Under the pieces are notes generated by a model. It did not search any database and had not been told where the DNA came from. It saw only the letters and a list, made by a program, of their open reading frames with translations. Positions 23,040 through 34,037 of a DNA stretch of 64,000 bases are shown piece after piece; position 1 is the stretch's first letter; each line of letters begins with the position of its first letter. The position numbers and the translations under genes were made by a program. The DNA is from Zygaena filipendulae (Eukaryota; Arthropoda; Insecta; Lepidoptera; Zygaenidae): the NCBI GenBank assembly GCA_907165275.2, contig OU015669.1, forward strand, positions 9,384,501-9,448,500. The letters are read 5' to 3'.

Positions 23040-26000
23040 CAGGTTTAGATGTCTTTATTAGAAATGTGGTGAATAATTGAAAAATTGTAACACGCGTACA
23101 ATTATTTCGGTTTTGATAGGGAAAGAAAAAAAGGTGCCTTGTACAGTTAAATTGTTTTAAGTTGAAAAAGTGAAATATATTTAATCTTTAATATTTTATG
23201 TTTTTGTTTTTTTAATAATTCGCTTCGCTTAGGTAATCGATTAATAAATGCAGTTTAGATTTTTGAAGAAAAGGCAAATATGATTCATTGCAAAATTTAT
23301 ATCAATTTAATTTTTTTTTTCTTTTAAAGTTGTACGCAATTTATTGTACTTATTAATAAAAATGGACTCAGTTCTTGGTAATATTTTTATTTGGTATTTG
23401 TACCTCGTTTTATATTGAAAAAGAAAATGTATTACTTAATTTTCGGTAACTTGAAATAACTGATAATTAAACGATCGGCCAATATGTATGCAGTGAGAAT
23501 GGTAGGTATGTTTAAATTTTAAAGGAAATATCTTGCTACTACATAATATTATTTGAATAAGTTGTAATAAAAAACCATATAGAGGAATCACACATGTTAC
23601 TATCGGATGATGAAAATTACTTTTATCAAGGGAATTGTGAACCTAAGCATTATAAAATGTACATTAACTGAGGATCGTATTCCGACAATGTTGAAGATTT
23701 TATTGGAAATATAATAAAGTAAAAAAAAAGGTAATGCATTTATATTATATTATAAATAATATTAAACAAAACCCTTCGGAGTTCCTTGATTCTATGATAT
23801 GTAATTGCATAATGATATCTTCTGACTTCCGAATACATGTTGAAAATGATAGGATTCCATTACAAAAATACTAAAAGCTTTTCTCCCGCTTAGAAAATAA
23901 ACGATGAATATTTTCGTACGTCATTAAAAGTTGTAAGAAAATTTCGCTCCATTTAAAAATATTTAATAGCGAGTAGTTAGAGTGTGAACGAAATAAATTA
24001 ATATAATGCAATTATTTCTAAATAAATCTTTAGGATCAGGGAGTAAAGGTGATATTCCACTTAAACGGAGTGATGCGAAGCTTTTTCTATCAGCTAAGTA
24101 AAAGTTATATTAGGTTTTCTCACCATCACCTAAAATAAAAAGGGGATAGTCTACCGTTTGTAGGATATGGCAATAAAATTTAACTAGCGCGTTTTAGTAT
24201 TTTTGAAGTGTCAATACTTTTATGAATAGGAAAAGTTTCGTATTGCTCCGTCGATATAGATTTCCGTCATCATAGGTGTATGTTCGCCTTTTATTATTAT
24301 TAATAAATAACTTTTCTTATGTTTTCACTATTTCATTCATTTATAAAAAAAAATGTAATATTATTATTCATTAGTTACTTGTTCACGTTTGATATCATAA
24401 ATAATATCATAAATAATTATAAAATAATTATAGTGGTTGTGTATAAAATGCTGTGCTATATACGCTGGTATGTGACACAGTTTTGTGTTTAAGGTTTATT
24501 TATTGTGATGTTTTCTTTCTTTTTTTTTATATTATAACTGATTATTATAATGATGATAAGCCGGCTTAAACTTTTAGTATTACCTAAATAAAATCAAAAG
24601 CGCCTTTGTCATTTATGATTAGCTGTTATGTCCATTGCCTATTCTTTAACTGCTTACTTTTATGGAACAAACTTGCACGAATCAGTCGATTCGTCCAAGG
24701 GAACAAAAGATAGATTTTAGATTAATAAAGTGGCTTATAAAACTTTGAATTTTATATATTTTTGAATACCAACTACTAGAGAGGCTTTACGAAAGAAAGT
24801 TCCGCTTCGCTTCTCTAATGTGTTGTGTACGATGACCCTAATGATGTTTTCATGTCGAACAGAGTATACGTCTATAATGATTTCATGTCCCGACACTTTA
24901 TTTGCACATGATATTTGATGATGAAGTTTACTGTGAATTTGCACAAAATTTATATAAAAATTTAAACAAAAAAATTGTATGACGCTTGATATTTATAACA
25001 TTTGCGAAATGTTAATTGTGAATAACTGTATTTTGTACTATTTCGTTTGTAGTTTAAGAATGTCAAGAAATATGTGGTTAAAAAAACGTCCTGCTTGTTT
25101 ATTCGAAATATATTATTCAATATTAATGTAACGCTCACACAGTAGATATACGATCCGAACTAATGTATCGATATAAATGTATCGATAAATATATCGATAG
25201 TGAAAGCAAAATGAACCGACATCAAACAACTAATTACTAAACATAATAAAAGTATCTTGTCATCTAATCGTTATGTAACTACCTATATGCTTAATTTTTT
25301 TTTATATGCCTCGTAAATAATAATTAAAGTAGTTAGCGTTCAATTTATACAATTGGATTTAATAATGATTCCGAATCGAAGTGGGACCTACAAAAAACAG
25401 CGATTTTGAAGTCAACACTCTCGACATATTCTCGGTAAGCAAAAATATAGATATGTCGGATCCCGAACTATTGTTTACGCGGTGAAGAAAGAACAAGGGC
25501 ATTTCCATCGATTTAAATTCAAAGGGTAAATCATCAAAATTGACGAACATGGCTGAGTAGGTACTCTTACAAAACTCCATTAGTAAAATTTTAAACCAAT
25601 CCTACTTTAAGTAGTACCATTTAAGTTGAAGATCGTATGCTGGTAATGGTATACAATAATTTGACACTGCAATGGTATCTATACATATAAAGCACAAAAT
25701 CTTCCAAATTTCATTATTAAAAACAAATTTATCGACTATTTTCCCAACTAAACAAACATATTATCACATCACTAGAAGATCACAGGTGCAAATAAAAGTT
25801 AAAAATTAAACCCGCCTTTCAAGGATTATGGCGGATTACCCTTGTCAAACTATTGTATACTATCGAAAGAAATATGACTATACCTTGTAGAAGTAACGTC
25901 GTCAGCGAATCTTAATATTTATTTTTAACATGGACGATTAAATAGATAACGGTTTTTGTTTTGTTTTTTTTATTTATTCTCTTCGTCGAAGCGTTATTGG

Positions 26001-26230
26001 ATGTCACAATTAAAGCTGTTTTTTTACATGAAAGAGCTAAGACTACAGGAAAGTGAAAATTCAAACGAGGGAAAAGAAATGTTATTTGAATGTAAACTGA
26101 ACAGCATCAGTACCCCTTAGCCAAATTGAAATTCTACAATCGTTAATGCATAGAAAATTAAGTTACGAATCGTCATGTCACTTCACCAATTAACGTACCT
26201 AGTCATGCCAAACTAAAGTTTATTGGCCGA
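23040..26230. other. AT-rich intergenic DNA without recognised genes
   Basis: Mostly homopolymer-rich AT sequence. No protein family is recognisable in any frame. A short stretch around 25360-25560 has somewhat protein-like codon content, listed under findings. Confidence 0.6.
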
Positions 26231-26257
26231 CCAAGTGACATGACGATTCGTTACTTA

Positions 26258-26663
26258 CGGTCGCACTCAGAGTCGACTTTAATGATTACTTAGTTAGTGT
26301 AGATTTTTTAAAACAAAACTGCCGCAATCAGAGATGTTCACTAAATTAATGTTAATTGGCATTTAATGAGATGTAACTTAGTTAAATGCCAATTAACATG
26401 TGTCACTCTTGTCTGATTGCGGCATTTTTGTTTTAAAAATCTATACTTAAATAAGTAATCATTAAAGTCGACTCTAACGGCCGCACTCAGAGTCGACTTT
26501 AATGATTACTTAGTTAAGTATAGATTTTTAAAACAAAACTGCCGCAATCAGAGACGTTCAGTAAATTAATGTTAATTGGCATTTATTAAACTTGTCTGAT
26601 TGCGGCAATTTTGTTTTAAAAATCTATACTTAACTACTCTGAGTGCGGCCGTAAGTGCGGCGG
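26258..26663. mobile_element. Palindromic MITE (family P) interrupted by a second copy
   Basis: The outer element starts CGGTCGCACTCAGAG after TTA and ends GTGCGGCGG before TTA. It is split at its right terminus by another copy (26478-26651). Confidence 0.88.
26478..26651. mobile_element. Palindromic MITE (family P), inner nested copy, 174 bp
   Basis: Starts CGGCCGCACTCAGAG and ends CTCTGAGTGCGGCCG. TAA at 26475-26477 is repeated at 26652-26654 as a target duplication inside the outer copy. The middle is shortened compared with the 237-bp copies. Confidence 0.9.
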
Positions 26664-26669
26664 TTAGTT

Positions 26670-28015
26670 TACTATGCGACTGCTTGTAGAATGTCAATTT
26701 GACTAGGGGGGTAGGGCAGGTGAGCTAGGTTTTACTATTTGATCTTTACAGGAACGTTACTATAGATGGCGCTGTTATTATAGAGTTTTTGAAGATAATA
26801 AATCTATATGCCTTGTTATCGCTCCGCTCTGGAATGTAGCCATCCCCCTAAAGTAAAAACGGAACCGAAAGAAATAATAATATTCAAAATGTTGCCTTTT
26901 GCTAATTTAATACTTTTTGTAAAATATGAGTTTCAATTTATACATGTATTTTGTCAGCTTATCCTAGAAAATCATGTAGAACTTTTTTCCGAGTGACTTA
27001 TGTGTTTTGAAAGAGATTGTATCGTTATTTGTTGGTACAAGATTACCAAATGCATGAAAGGCCACCAGTATATTCAATACATTACAATAATTTAATTAAT
27101 ACTGTAATGCAATGTTACTAAAAACATCAAACTGGGATGACTTTAAAATCCACAAAAGAATTATTCCACGTATAAACTGAAAACAATAAATTGTGATTTA
27201 AAAATATGTAATAAGTTATTGGGATGAGTCGTCATAAATTGGATTTTGATAATATTTTTTATTTGGATTCGTTTTATATCTGTGTATTCATTGAAAAAGA
27301 CAAACATAACTACGGGTTTTGAGAAGCTACAAAATGGCACGAAATGGTTCGTGTAGCAATTTTTGTTTTTATTAAAACAATATGGTCAGTGCGACATTTT
27401 TTTTTTCTGAACTTGGCTCTACTCTGCCGAGTGTCGAGATATAAAATGCAATATGTTTATAATGTTATTATATTCATAACTGCAGTTACTTGACAAACTT
27501 ACATGACAAAATGTGTTGATTTTGTCGCGTTTACCTTACGAATATCGGCAAAATCCTCAATAGTTGTTTTGTCATGCTGGCAACACAAACTTTTTGGACT
27601 TTTTCTTACACCAGTCTCTTGTGACTTAATTCAAATAGAATGGTGGCCTAATATAATGCAATTTTGTACGATTGTGTAAGCCGCAGTCCATTAATAAATA
27701 TTATTAAAAAAATCATTTATAATTTTGTAAAATGTTTAACGATTGTTAGCTTATTTACATATTATTGAATTATAGTGAATGTATGGCCGGAATGTATATT
27801 ATCTATGTACCTATGTCACTTACAAACATTGCTTCTATGTATCTACGTTCTATATACTTACTACTTTATGTTAGCGATCGATGGATTTGTAAGGAGAAGT
27901 TTTAATAAAAAAATATTACGAAAATTTATGTTCGGTTTTTTATTTAATCCCTACGCGATTTCGGCTTTGACTCAGTGTTTTAGCCAGTGTCATGATGTTA
28001 TTTATACCTGACATT
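26670..28015. other. Intergenic DNA, nothing recognised
   Basis: Short open frames at 26808-26996 and 27775-28011 have unbiased codon use and no recognisable motif. No repeat family of the rest of the window is present. Confidence 0.6.
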
Positions 28016-28017
28016 AT

Positions 28018-28361
28018 ACCGGGTGTGTTAAACGAGGGACGTATTGCAGCCCGTGCTCATCAATTTAACTTAGGTAGTTACATAGTAAAAATATAAATAA
28101 ATATATAGACTAACACTCAAAAATCACAAAGAAAACCGGTTTGTGTGGGTGAATGACTATTAACCACAAATAAAATATGCTATGAATATCCTCTACGGAT
28201 GATTCACTCTATATTACCTCAAGTTCTTTTTAACCGACTTCCAAAAAGGAGGAGGTTATACATTCGGTTTTATGTACCTATGTATGTTTTTTCAGTTATT
28301 TGAGACGAGAATCACATACTGATCTACTATAGGTACGTCCCTTGTTTAATGATACATCCTG
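28018..28361. mobile_element. MITE family H with imperfect ends
   Basis: The left end ACCGGGTGTGTTAAACGAGG pairs with the inverse of the right end (ACAGGATGTATCATTAAACA); both run into GGGACGTA. The dispersed CCAAAAAGGAGGAGG repeat (28231-28300) lies inside. Confidence 0.6.
28231..28300. repeat. Dispersed CCAAAAAGGAGGAGG repeat
   Basis: AACCGACTTCCAAAAAGGAG and ACATTCGGTTTTATGTACC; it matches the 13276 copy and lies inside MITE H. Confidence 0.6.
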
Positions 28362-28424
28362 TACAAGACATTTCTTGCTAGCGTCATGTGTTTGGTCCCA
28401 AACCGCAATTTACATGTAAGTAAC

Positions 28425-30258
28425 GAGTTGGTGCCCGCGGTGTCACCCGCGTGCGTCTGATAAGTATTTCGATTTGTTTTTTTTTTTTGTATGGGAGAAT
28501 GAAACAGCATAAATATTGAACCAAATTGGTAACTGCGTTTTTAATAACATTAATTAATATTTATAAGGTAAGGATACAATGTTTTACATTTTGCCAGCCT
28601 TATCAAAATGTAGGTGGGTATAGTACTTAGTAGTACCTATTCCGTACGGCATTATAATATAGGTAAGTTACTAATAACATGATAAAAATTTATATTGCCC
28701 ATGTTAAGGTTTTATCGACACCTAGGTAAGTACAATCGGTAACAATCAAAGCAGGTCTATCGAGACATTTTCATGATGGAAATAAAAGTGGAAAACCATT
28801 TAACGACTTTCGTTGATAACTGTACTTGCTTTATAACAATATACCTTGCTAGATGGGAGAAATTGAAATTTATGATGGACTCAATAAAATTTAACAAAAG
28901 CCTCAACTTTATAACGACACGAAATCATGAAAGTTGTATTCGAAGTTCAATTTCTTTCAGGCATTTTATAGTTACCTACTACAATTAATAATTGATAGAT
29001 CGGTATGTCCGTAACTAGTAAGATACTTTCCCTAATAATTGTTTTTCTTTTCTTGATAGGTATTTATATAAACTATCTAGGATAAGAAAGTTAGCTATGC
29101 GTTTTTTTATAATGATTGATCTTACCTACTTTCTCTAGGAATTGATATAATATGATAATTTATTAAATTCATTACATTATGTCTATATACGATTTCATGT
29201 ACATAATTTAAACTGCGGTTCTTACTAATAAGCGGGAAAGGTAATTCAGAGACGATTTTCTTATACCTACTAAACCTAGACGATTCTTATCAATTTATTC
29301 CTAACTAAATATCTAAATAAAAATAAATAGGTACATTGAAACTATTATAACAAATGGCCAATAACTATAATTTTATTCTGGAAGATGTTTCGATATTTCG
29401 TTCGAAGTAGATAGGTAGGTATATGTATACGACACGTATTACCTATTAGTTTTCAGATTTAGGTTGTAAAGTTAATCATTTATTACAGAGATGTGCTTTG
29501 ATAAAGTAAGTAGCTGCTATACATATAAGTAAAAGTAGGTAATTAGTAATAGGTAAAATCGTAATTCCAAAACACTATTATCTTAAAATAACCTTAAGTA
29601 GATAACGCTAGAATAAGCCTCTTTTTATAACATTAAAAATTAAACAAGAAAATATTTTTGAATTTCACTTAAAATTATGGATATGTTGCAATTTTTTTTT
29701 TTCAGTTTAATTCTAAGTCTTTGGCGTAGGATTTGAAACGATAGAGACGTTATAAATTTTAAATGATTCAGTTGGTTGGCTCGGACTCTGAACTCGATTC
29801 TGAAAACAAACATATTTTAATATTATTAAAAGTTAAAGTCAAATATATATTTTTTGGTATAAATTATGTCAATTGTATGAAAGAGGCTTTGTTGGCATGC
29901 GATTTGAGGATGACCTTATGACACTAATGTTGCGGTGTTGGTATCTTGAAAGCCAGTTTATCGAGTCGCCTTAAAACTAGAGTCTATTGTAGGTAAGTAT
30001 ATAGCCGAAGTAGTTACATACAATAAAGTATTGCCTGCCTCCCGAGAGAGTAAACAAAGACTATCAACTCCACATACACTGCACCTCCTTCGCCTCATTC
30101 ACATTAAAATAAAGGAGCATTTCTTCGATTTAATCAGTATACATCTTCATACGACCTATATGTAGAGACGAGCAATCAACCCAGTTTAAACGAAGTTGGG
30201 TTGTTTACGGGCATAAACAGGGTAAAAATCGGGTTTAAACCTAAGCACCAAGTTTAAA
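28425..30258. other. Intergenic DNA downstream of Tk, nothing recognised
   Basis: A worn Helitron GC block (GTGCCCGCGGTGTCACCCGC) lies near 28431. The remaining sequence is AT-rich with many TAGGTA repeats and no coding signal. Confidence 0.55.
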
Positions 30259-30469
30259 TCTTACAAATATTATAAACGCGAAAGTTTGTAAGAATGTATG
30301 GATGGATGGATGGATGGATGTTTGTTACTCTTTCACGCAAAAGCTACTGAATGGATTTAAATGAAACTTTACAATAATATTAGCTTATACATCAGATTAA
30401 CACATAGAGTACTTTTTATCCCGAGGGAACTCTAAAATTAACGCGGGTGAAACCTCGGAGCACAACTAG
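30259..30469 (+). mobile_element. Lep1-like Helitron 126 bp downstream of the Tk stop codon
   Basis: Starts TCTTACAAATATTATAAACG after A and ends GAGCACAACTAG before T. It contains an (ATGG)n stretch at about 30297-30320. It may overlap or border the Tk 3' UTR. Confidence 0.8.
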
Positions 30470-30594
30470 TATTAGATATTCCTATATTCGAAACGAAACA
30501 AAAAAACAGCTTCAGTTTGTTCAGTTTGACCTATGACTTATGAGGATGGGTCACAAAGGACGCTAATTAGAAATTCAAAGTCGACAATTTAAAA

Positions 30595-31293
30595 TTAATT
30601 AAACACCGACGCACCATACGTCCACTTTTTGCCGCGCATTCCAAAGAATCCCATCTGCCCCTTCCTCTTGGGCCACGGCTCGTTGCCGTCCAACAAAAAC
30701 TTGATCTCCTTCGCCCCGGTGTTCTTCACGTCCTTTTTGCCCCTCACGCCGATGAATTTGCCGCGAAACGACAGGTCGAAAGGTCGTTTAGCATCACCAG
30801 ACTTCTTCCCGCGAACGCCGTAAAACTGTTTTACATTTGCCGCACGCTTGGCCACTTCGTTCGAATCATCTTGTCCCGACTCAGACAATTTGCTGATGTA
30901 AGCGTTCAAGAGTTCGTCGAGTATAGGAAATTCGGGCTCTCTCGAAACGTCGTTTCTCTGCGTGTACTCTATCTGACCGATCAACGAGCCGTCACGTTTG
31001 GGGACGTATTCGTCGGTTATGTATTCGTTGGATTTCTTCCCCCTCATCCCCATGAAGCCCATCGGTGCTCTTTTGGGGAAGAAATCTAAATCTTCCACGA
31101 ATCTTTTCCTATACTTGTCCGTTTCTGTGCTGATGGCTGACTCGAGAGGCCCCAATTCGTCCGACTCGTAGTATTTCTTGCCGCGCATGCCCACGAACCC
31201 TTGGGGCGCGCGTTTGTCCGTCTCTTGCGCCGTTATGAAACTGATTAATTGGATTGTGATGATGAGGAGACAGGTCTTCGATGTAGAGCCCAT
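30595..31293 (-). CDS. Tk: Tachykinin-related peptide precursor (232 residues)
   Basis: This encodes a preprohormone for insect tachykinin-related peptides, brain and gut neuropeptides acting on G-protein-coupled receptors. Residues 1-22 form a signal peptide (MGSTSKTCLLIITIQLISF then ITA). Five peptides follow, each before Gly-Lys-Lys for amidation and cleavage: APQGFVGMR (29-37), APMGFMGMR (76-84), AANVKQFYGVR (151-161), PFDLSFRGKFIGVR (171-184) and KGQMGFFGMR (211-220). Four or five KR sites separate them from spacers. The C-terminal extension is WTYGASVFN. The ATG at 31293 is chosen because a splice acceptor (TTGTTACAG) ends at 31306, 12 bases upstream; an extension to the TTG at 31314 would read through it. 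The whole coding sequence is in one exon. Confidence 0.96.
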   Translation of the reverse strand: MGSTSKTCLLIITIQLISFITAQETDKRAPQGFVGMRGKKYYESDELGPLESAISTETDKYRKRFVEDLDFFPKRAPMGFMGMRGKKSNEYITDEYVPKRDGSLIGQIEYTQRNDVSREPEFPILDELLNAYISKLSESGQDDSNEVAKRAANVKQFYGVRGKKSGDAKRPFDLSFRGKFIGVRGKKDVKNTGAKEIKFLLDGNEPWPKRKGQMGFFGMRGKKWTYGASVFN

Positions 31294-31311
31294 TGTTGTT
31301 TTGAGCTGTAA
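31294..31311 (-). promoter_or_regulatory. Splice acceptor and short 5' UTR of the Tk coding exon
   Basis: On the minus strand AATTTGTTACAG is followed by CTCAAAACAACA and the ATG. The last exon therefore probably starts at 31305, with a 12-nt leader. The upstream exon was not identified. Confidence 0.6.
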
Positions 31312-31524
31312 CAAATTAGAAGATTAAGGTTAAAGAGAAACACTCAAGTTCATCTACCACACGAATAGCTTTGAGTAATCTTTAACAAACGAAATTAACA
31401 TTTTCCCACTAAACAGGCAAAAATTGTGGTGAAGGTATGTAACTCAAGAATGTAAACTGGCAAATTCCTAGCAGTATGTGAGGAACGATGCTGTATAGTG
31501 AAATCAAAAATAAAGTTAGATATA

Positions 31525-31640
31525 CGGCCGCCTCAGATTCGTTTTAATGATTTAGGTAATTTTAAGTAAAGTTTTTAAAACAAAACTGCCGCAATCAGTG
31601 ACGTTCATTAAATTAATGTTAATTGGCATTTAACTAATTT
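31525..31640. mobile_element. Palindromic MITE, left half only, upstream of the Tk exon
   Basis: CGGCCGCCTCAGATTCG through ATGTTAATTGGCATTTAA is kept; the right arm is absent. It lies in the presumed Tk 5' intron. Confidence 0.65.
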
Positions 31641-31880
31641 AATTATTCAAATAAATTTTTAAATAAAATAAAATATAAATTTAATATATTATAATAATAT
31701 TGAAACTTCTTGTTAGTTTCAATTATTTGACTCTGTTGTGATCACTGTTCAAACTTAACTCGTAAACCTAGTAGGTACCTACTAGATACTCGCGAATACA
31801 AAACTAAAGCGGCATTTTTTATCAGCCGTTTTTAAACTGTCAATTTATGTACCAAGTATCACATGTTATTTTATACTCTA

Positions 31881-32067
31881 CTAGCTGTCCCCCGCGATTT
31901 CATCCGCGGTAATTTCGGAGTTCCCGCGGGAATTCCGGGATGAAAACTATCCTATCTTTTAAGTTGGACCATATTATAAATGTTTACAAAATTTTATCAA
32001 AATCCGTTCAGTAGTTTCGGAGTTCATCGCGGACAAACAACGTGACACGTGATTTATATATATTAGA
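31881..32067 (-). mobile_element. Helitron, GTGACACGTG subtype, left member of an inverted pair
   Basis: CTAGCTGTCCCCCGCG through GCGGACAAACAACGTGACAC to TATATTAGA. A near-identical copy in the opposite orientation lies at 33095-33285. Confidence 0.8.
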
Positions 32068-32511
32068 TATTAAGAAGATATTATGAATTATTTTTTGGCC
32101 ACAGTCAAACCATCAAAACTACAATCCGGATAAAAACAGCAAAAAAAAAACATAGCAGTACAACCTCTATATAACAATGAAACAACTGAAACTTCACAAA
32201 AATATCCCTCAGCGCTGAATTAGAGATTATTTCGTTCAACACACTATCGTGTCATATTCCCACAGGGGATGAAATTCGTATGCACGCCGGCTTGTGTCAA
32301 GTGGTGCTTATTATTTATTTACAACGATTTCAGGGGCGGGGAAATAGAAGGCGGCAATTGTGAGCACGTTTGTCGATCCACTGGCGCGGTGTGTCTTTGT
32401 GGGGAACGGTCAACCGCTGTGGTCGTGTCAAGTGTTGAAGTACCCTTTGTTGAACGTTTTGTTTGCAACGATGCGAAATGTATCACAACTTTTTCACAAT
32501 CTTGTAATAAT

Positions 32512-32749
32512 TGGACGCAGATAAGCAATAACATGTCAACCCACAAAATTAGGTTATCGATACAGAACGCTTTATTGAGAGTTAGAGAGCGTTTTTTAAT
32601 TATTTATTTACCTTATTACATTGCTTAATTACGTAACAAAATTTCGAATATAAAAAAATGTTGACACAAAATGGCGCTATAATTTTAAAACACGGTTTAC
32701 TCAAACTTTCTCCAGTGTGGGTTAACACACTATTGCTTATCTATGTCCA
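32512..32749. mobile_element. MITE family B, complete copy
   Basis: Terminal repeats are TGGACGCAGATAAGCAATA and its inverse TATTGCTTATCTATGTCCA; the next bases, GTTAACCCACA-like, also pair. It is about 238 bp with no coding capacity. ORF-like stretches on both strands here are chance. Confidence 0.8.
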
Positions 32750-32754
32750 ATTAA

Positions 32755-32960
32755 ATGATTCGCCCTGAATAAATGACTGACGGATCAACGCACAGTCTAA
32801 ACCGTTGATCATAGAGACCTGAAACTTGGAGGGCGAGTTCTTTGTATGACGTAGGCATCCTATAAGAAAGGATTTTCCGAAATTCGATCCCTGAGGGGGC
32901 AAAAAGGGGGGGCAAAGTTTGTATGGAACAATTACTTTGTAGCGAATAACAGGATTTATT
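32755..32960 (+). mobile_element. Helitron fragment, ACTTGGAGGG subtype
   Basis: GATCAACGCACAGTCTAAAC, AGACCTGAAACTTGGAGGG, CGTAGGCATCCTATAAGAAA blocks, also found at 44735-44850. The GC-rich CTAG end is missing here. Confidence 0.55.
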
Positions 32961-33094
32961 AACAATATCTTTTATTTGCAGGACGACACGTGTCGCCATC
33001 AAATTGCAAGTGTGAATCAAATTTCTATGTATTTTTTTTTCTAGCTGATTTCTTTCAACCCTGTATAAACAATGGGAACGGAATGCGTTACCTA

Positions 33095-33285
33095 TCTTAA
33101 TATATTATATAAATCGTGTGTCACGTTGTTTGTCCGCGATGGACTCCGAAACTACTGAATCGATCGTGATGAAATTTCGTCACTATGTTGTATTTGGCCC
33201 AACTTAAAAGATAGGATAGTTTTTATCCCGGAATTCCCGCGGGAACTCCGAAATTACCGCGGATGAAATCGCGGGGGACAGCTAG
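33095..33285 (+). mobile_element. Helitron, GTGACACGTG subtype, right member of an inverted pair
   Basis: Starts TCTTAATATATTATATAAAT after A33094 and ends GGGGACAGCTAG before T33286, the expected A/T insertion context. Confidence 0.82.
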
Positions 33286-33803
33286 TACATATATAAGTTA
33301 CAATATGTGATTAACGAAGGTGTGGTCTGGAAGGTTAGAACACTTTTGATATATATCAGTCGAAAATATATTTTTTTAAATAATACTTTCAGCAGGTGAT
33401 ATGGGATGACAGAGGTGTTCATTAACTATGCATATGTTTTCTCACTTATTTAAACAGAAGAAATATACTGAATGATGGACTGACCGACTTTAAAAAAATA
33501 TATTTATCGACGCAGTGCGTGAAACTGCTAGTTGACTATACACCGACGAAGTTAAATGTGGACGTCCAAGTAATAAGGTAGGTACCAGTAGTGGGGTATT
33601 GAGTAAATACTAGATTCGGTATCTAGAATAGTCAATTGATAGTAGGGATTGAAAAAATATTCAAAAACTAGCACAGTTTTTGTTATCAGACATTAAAGTT
33701 GAAATTCTGAAAAGCTTGATTTGAGAAAAAGCGTTATAAAAGATCGAGTGAAAAACAAACACACTTCTATTTATTTGCTTGTTACATAGATTTTTATATA
33801 TTA

Positions 33804-33983
33804 CTAGCTGTGCCCCGCGGTTTCACCCGCGGTAATTTCGGAGTTCCCGCGGGAATTCCGAGATAAAAAGTACCCTATGTCCTTTTCTGTACCCCTGACA
33901 ACGTACTTGCCAAATTTCATTTTGCGTGATTGAGTAACAAACATACAAACATCCACACTTTCGCATTTATAACATTAGTAGGA
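33804..33983 (-). mobile_element. Lep1-like Helitron
   Basis: CTAGCTGTGCCCCGCGG after A33803, TCGGAGTTCCCGCGGGAATT, and TCGCATTTATAACATTAGTA. There is a short deletion before GCGTGATTGAGTAAC. Confidence 0.82.
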
Positions 33984-34037
33984 AGTAGGATTGTAGATTA
34001 ATCATTGTAGATTATCAATGAAATACTCTCATAAATA

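Noticed and set aside
31294..31314. Seven-residue N-terminal extension of Tk from the TTG at 31314
   Set aside because: It reads through a TTACAG splice acceptor and does not start with ATG; the ATG at 31293 begins a good signal peptide.
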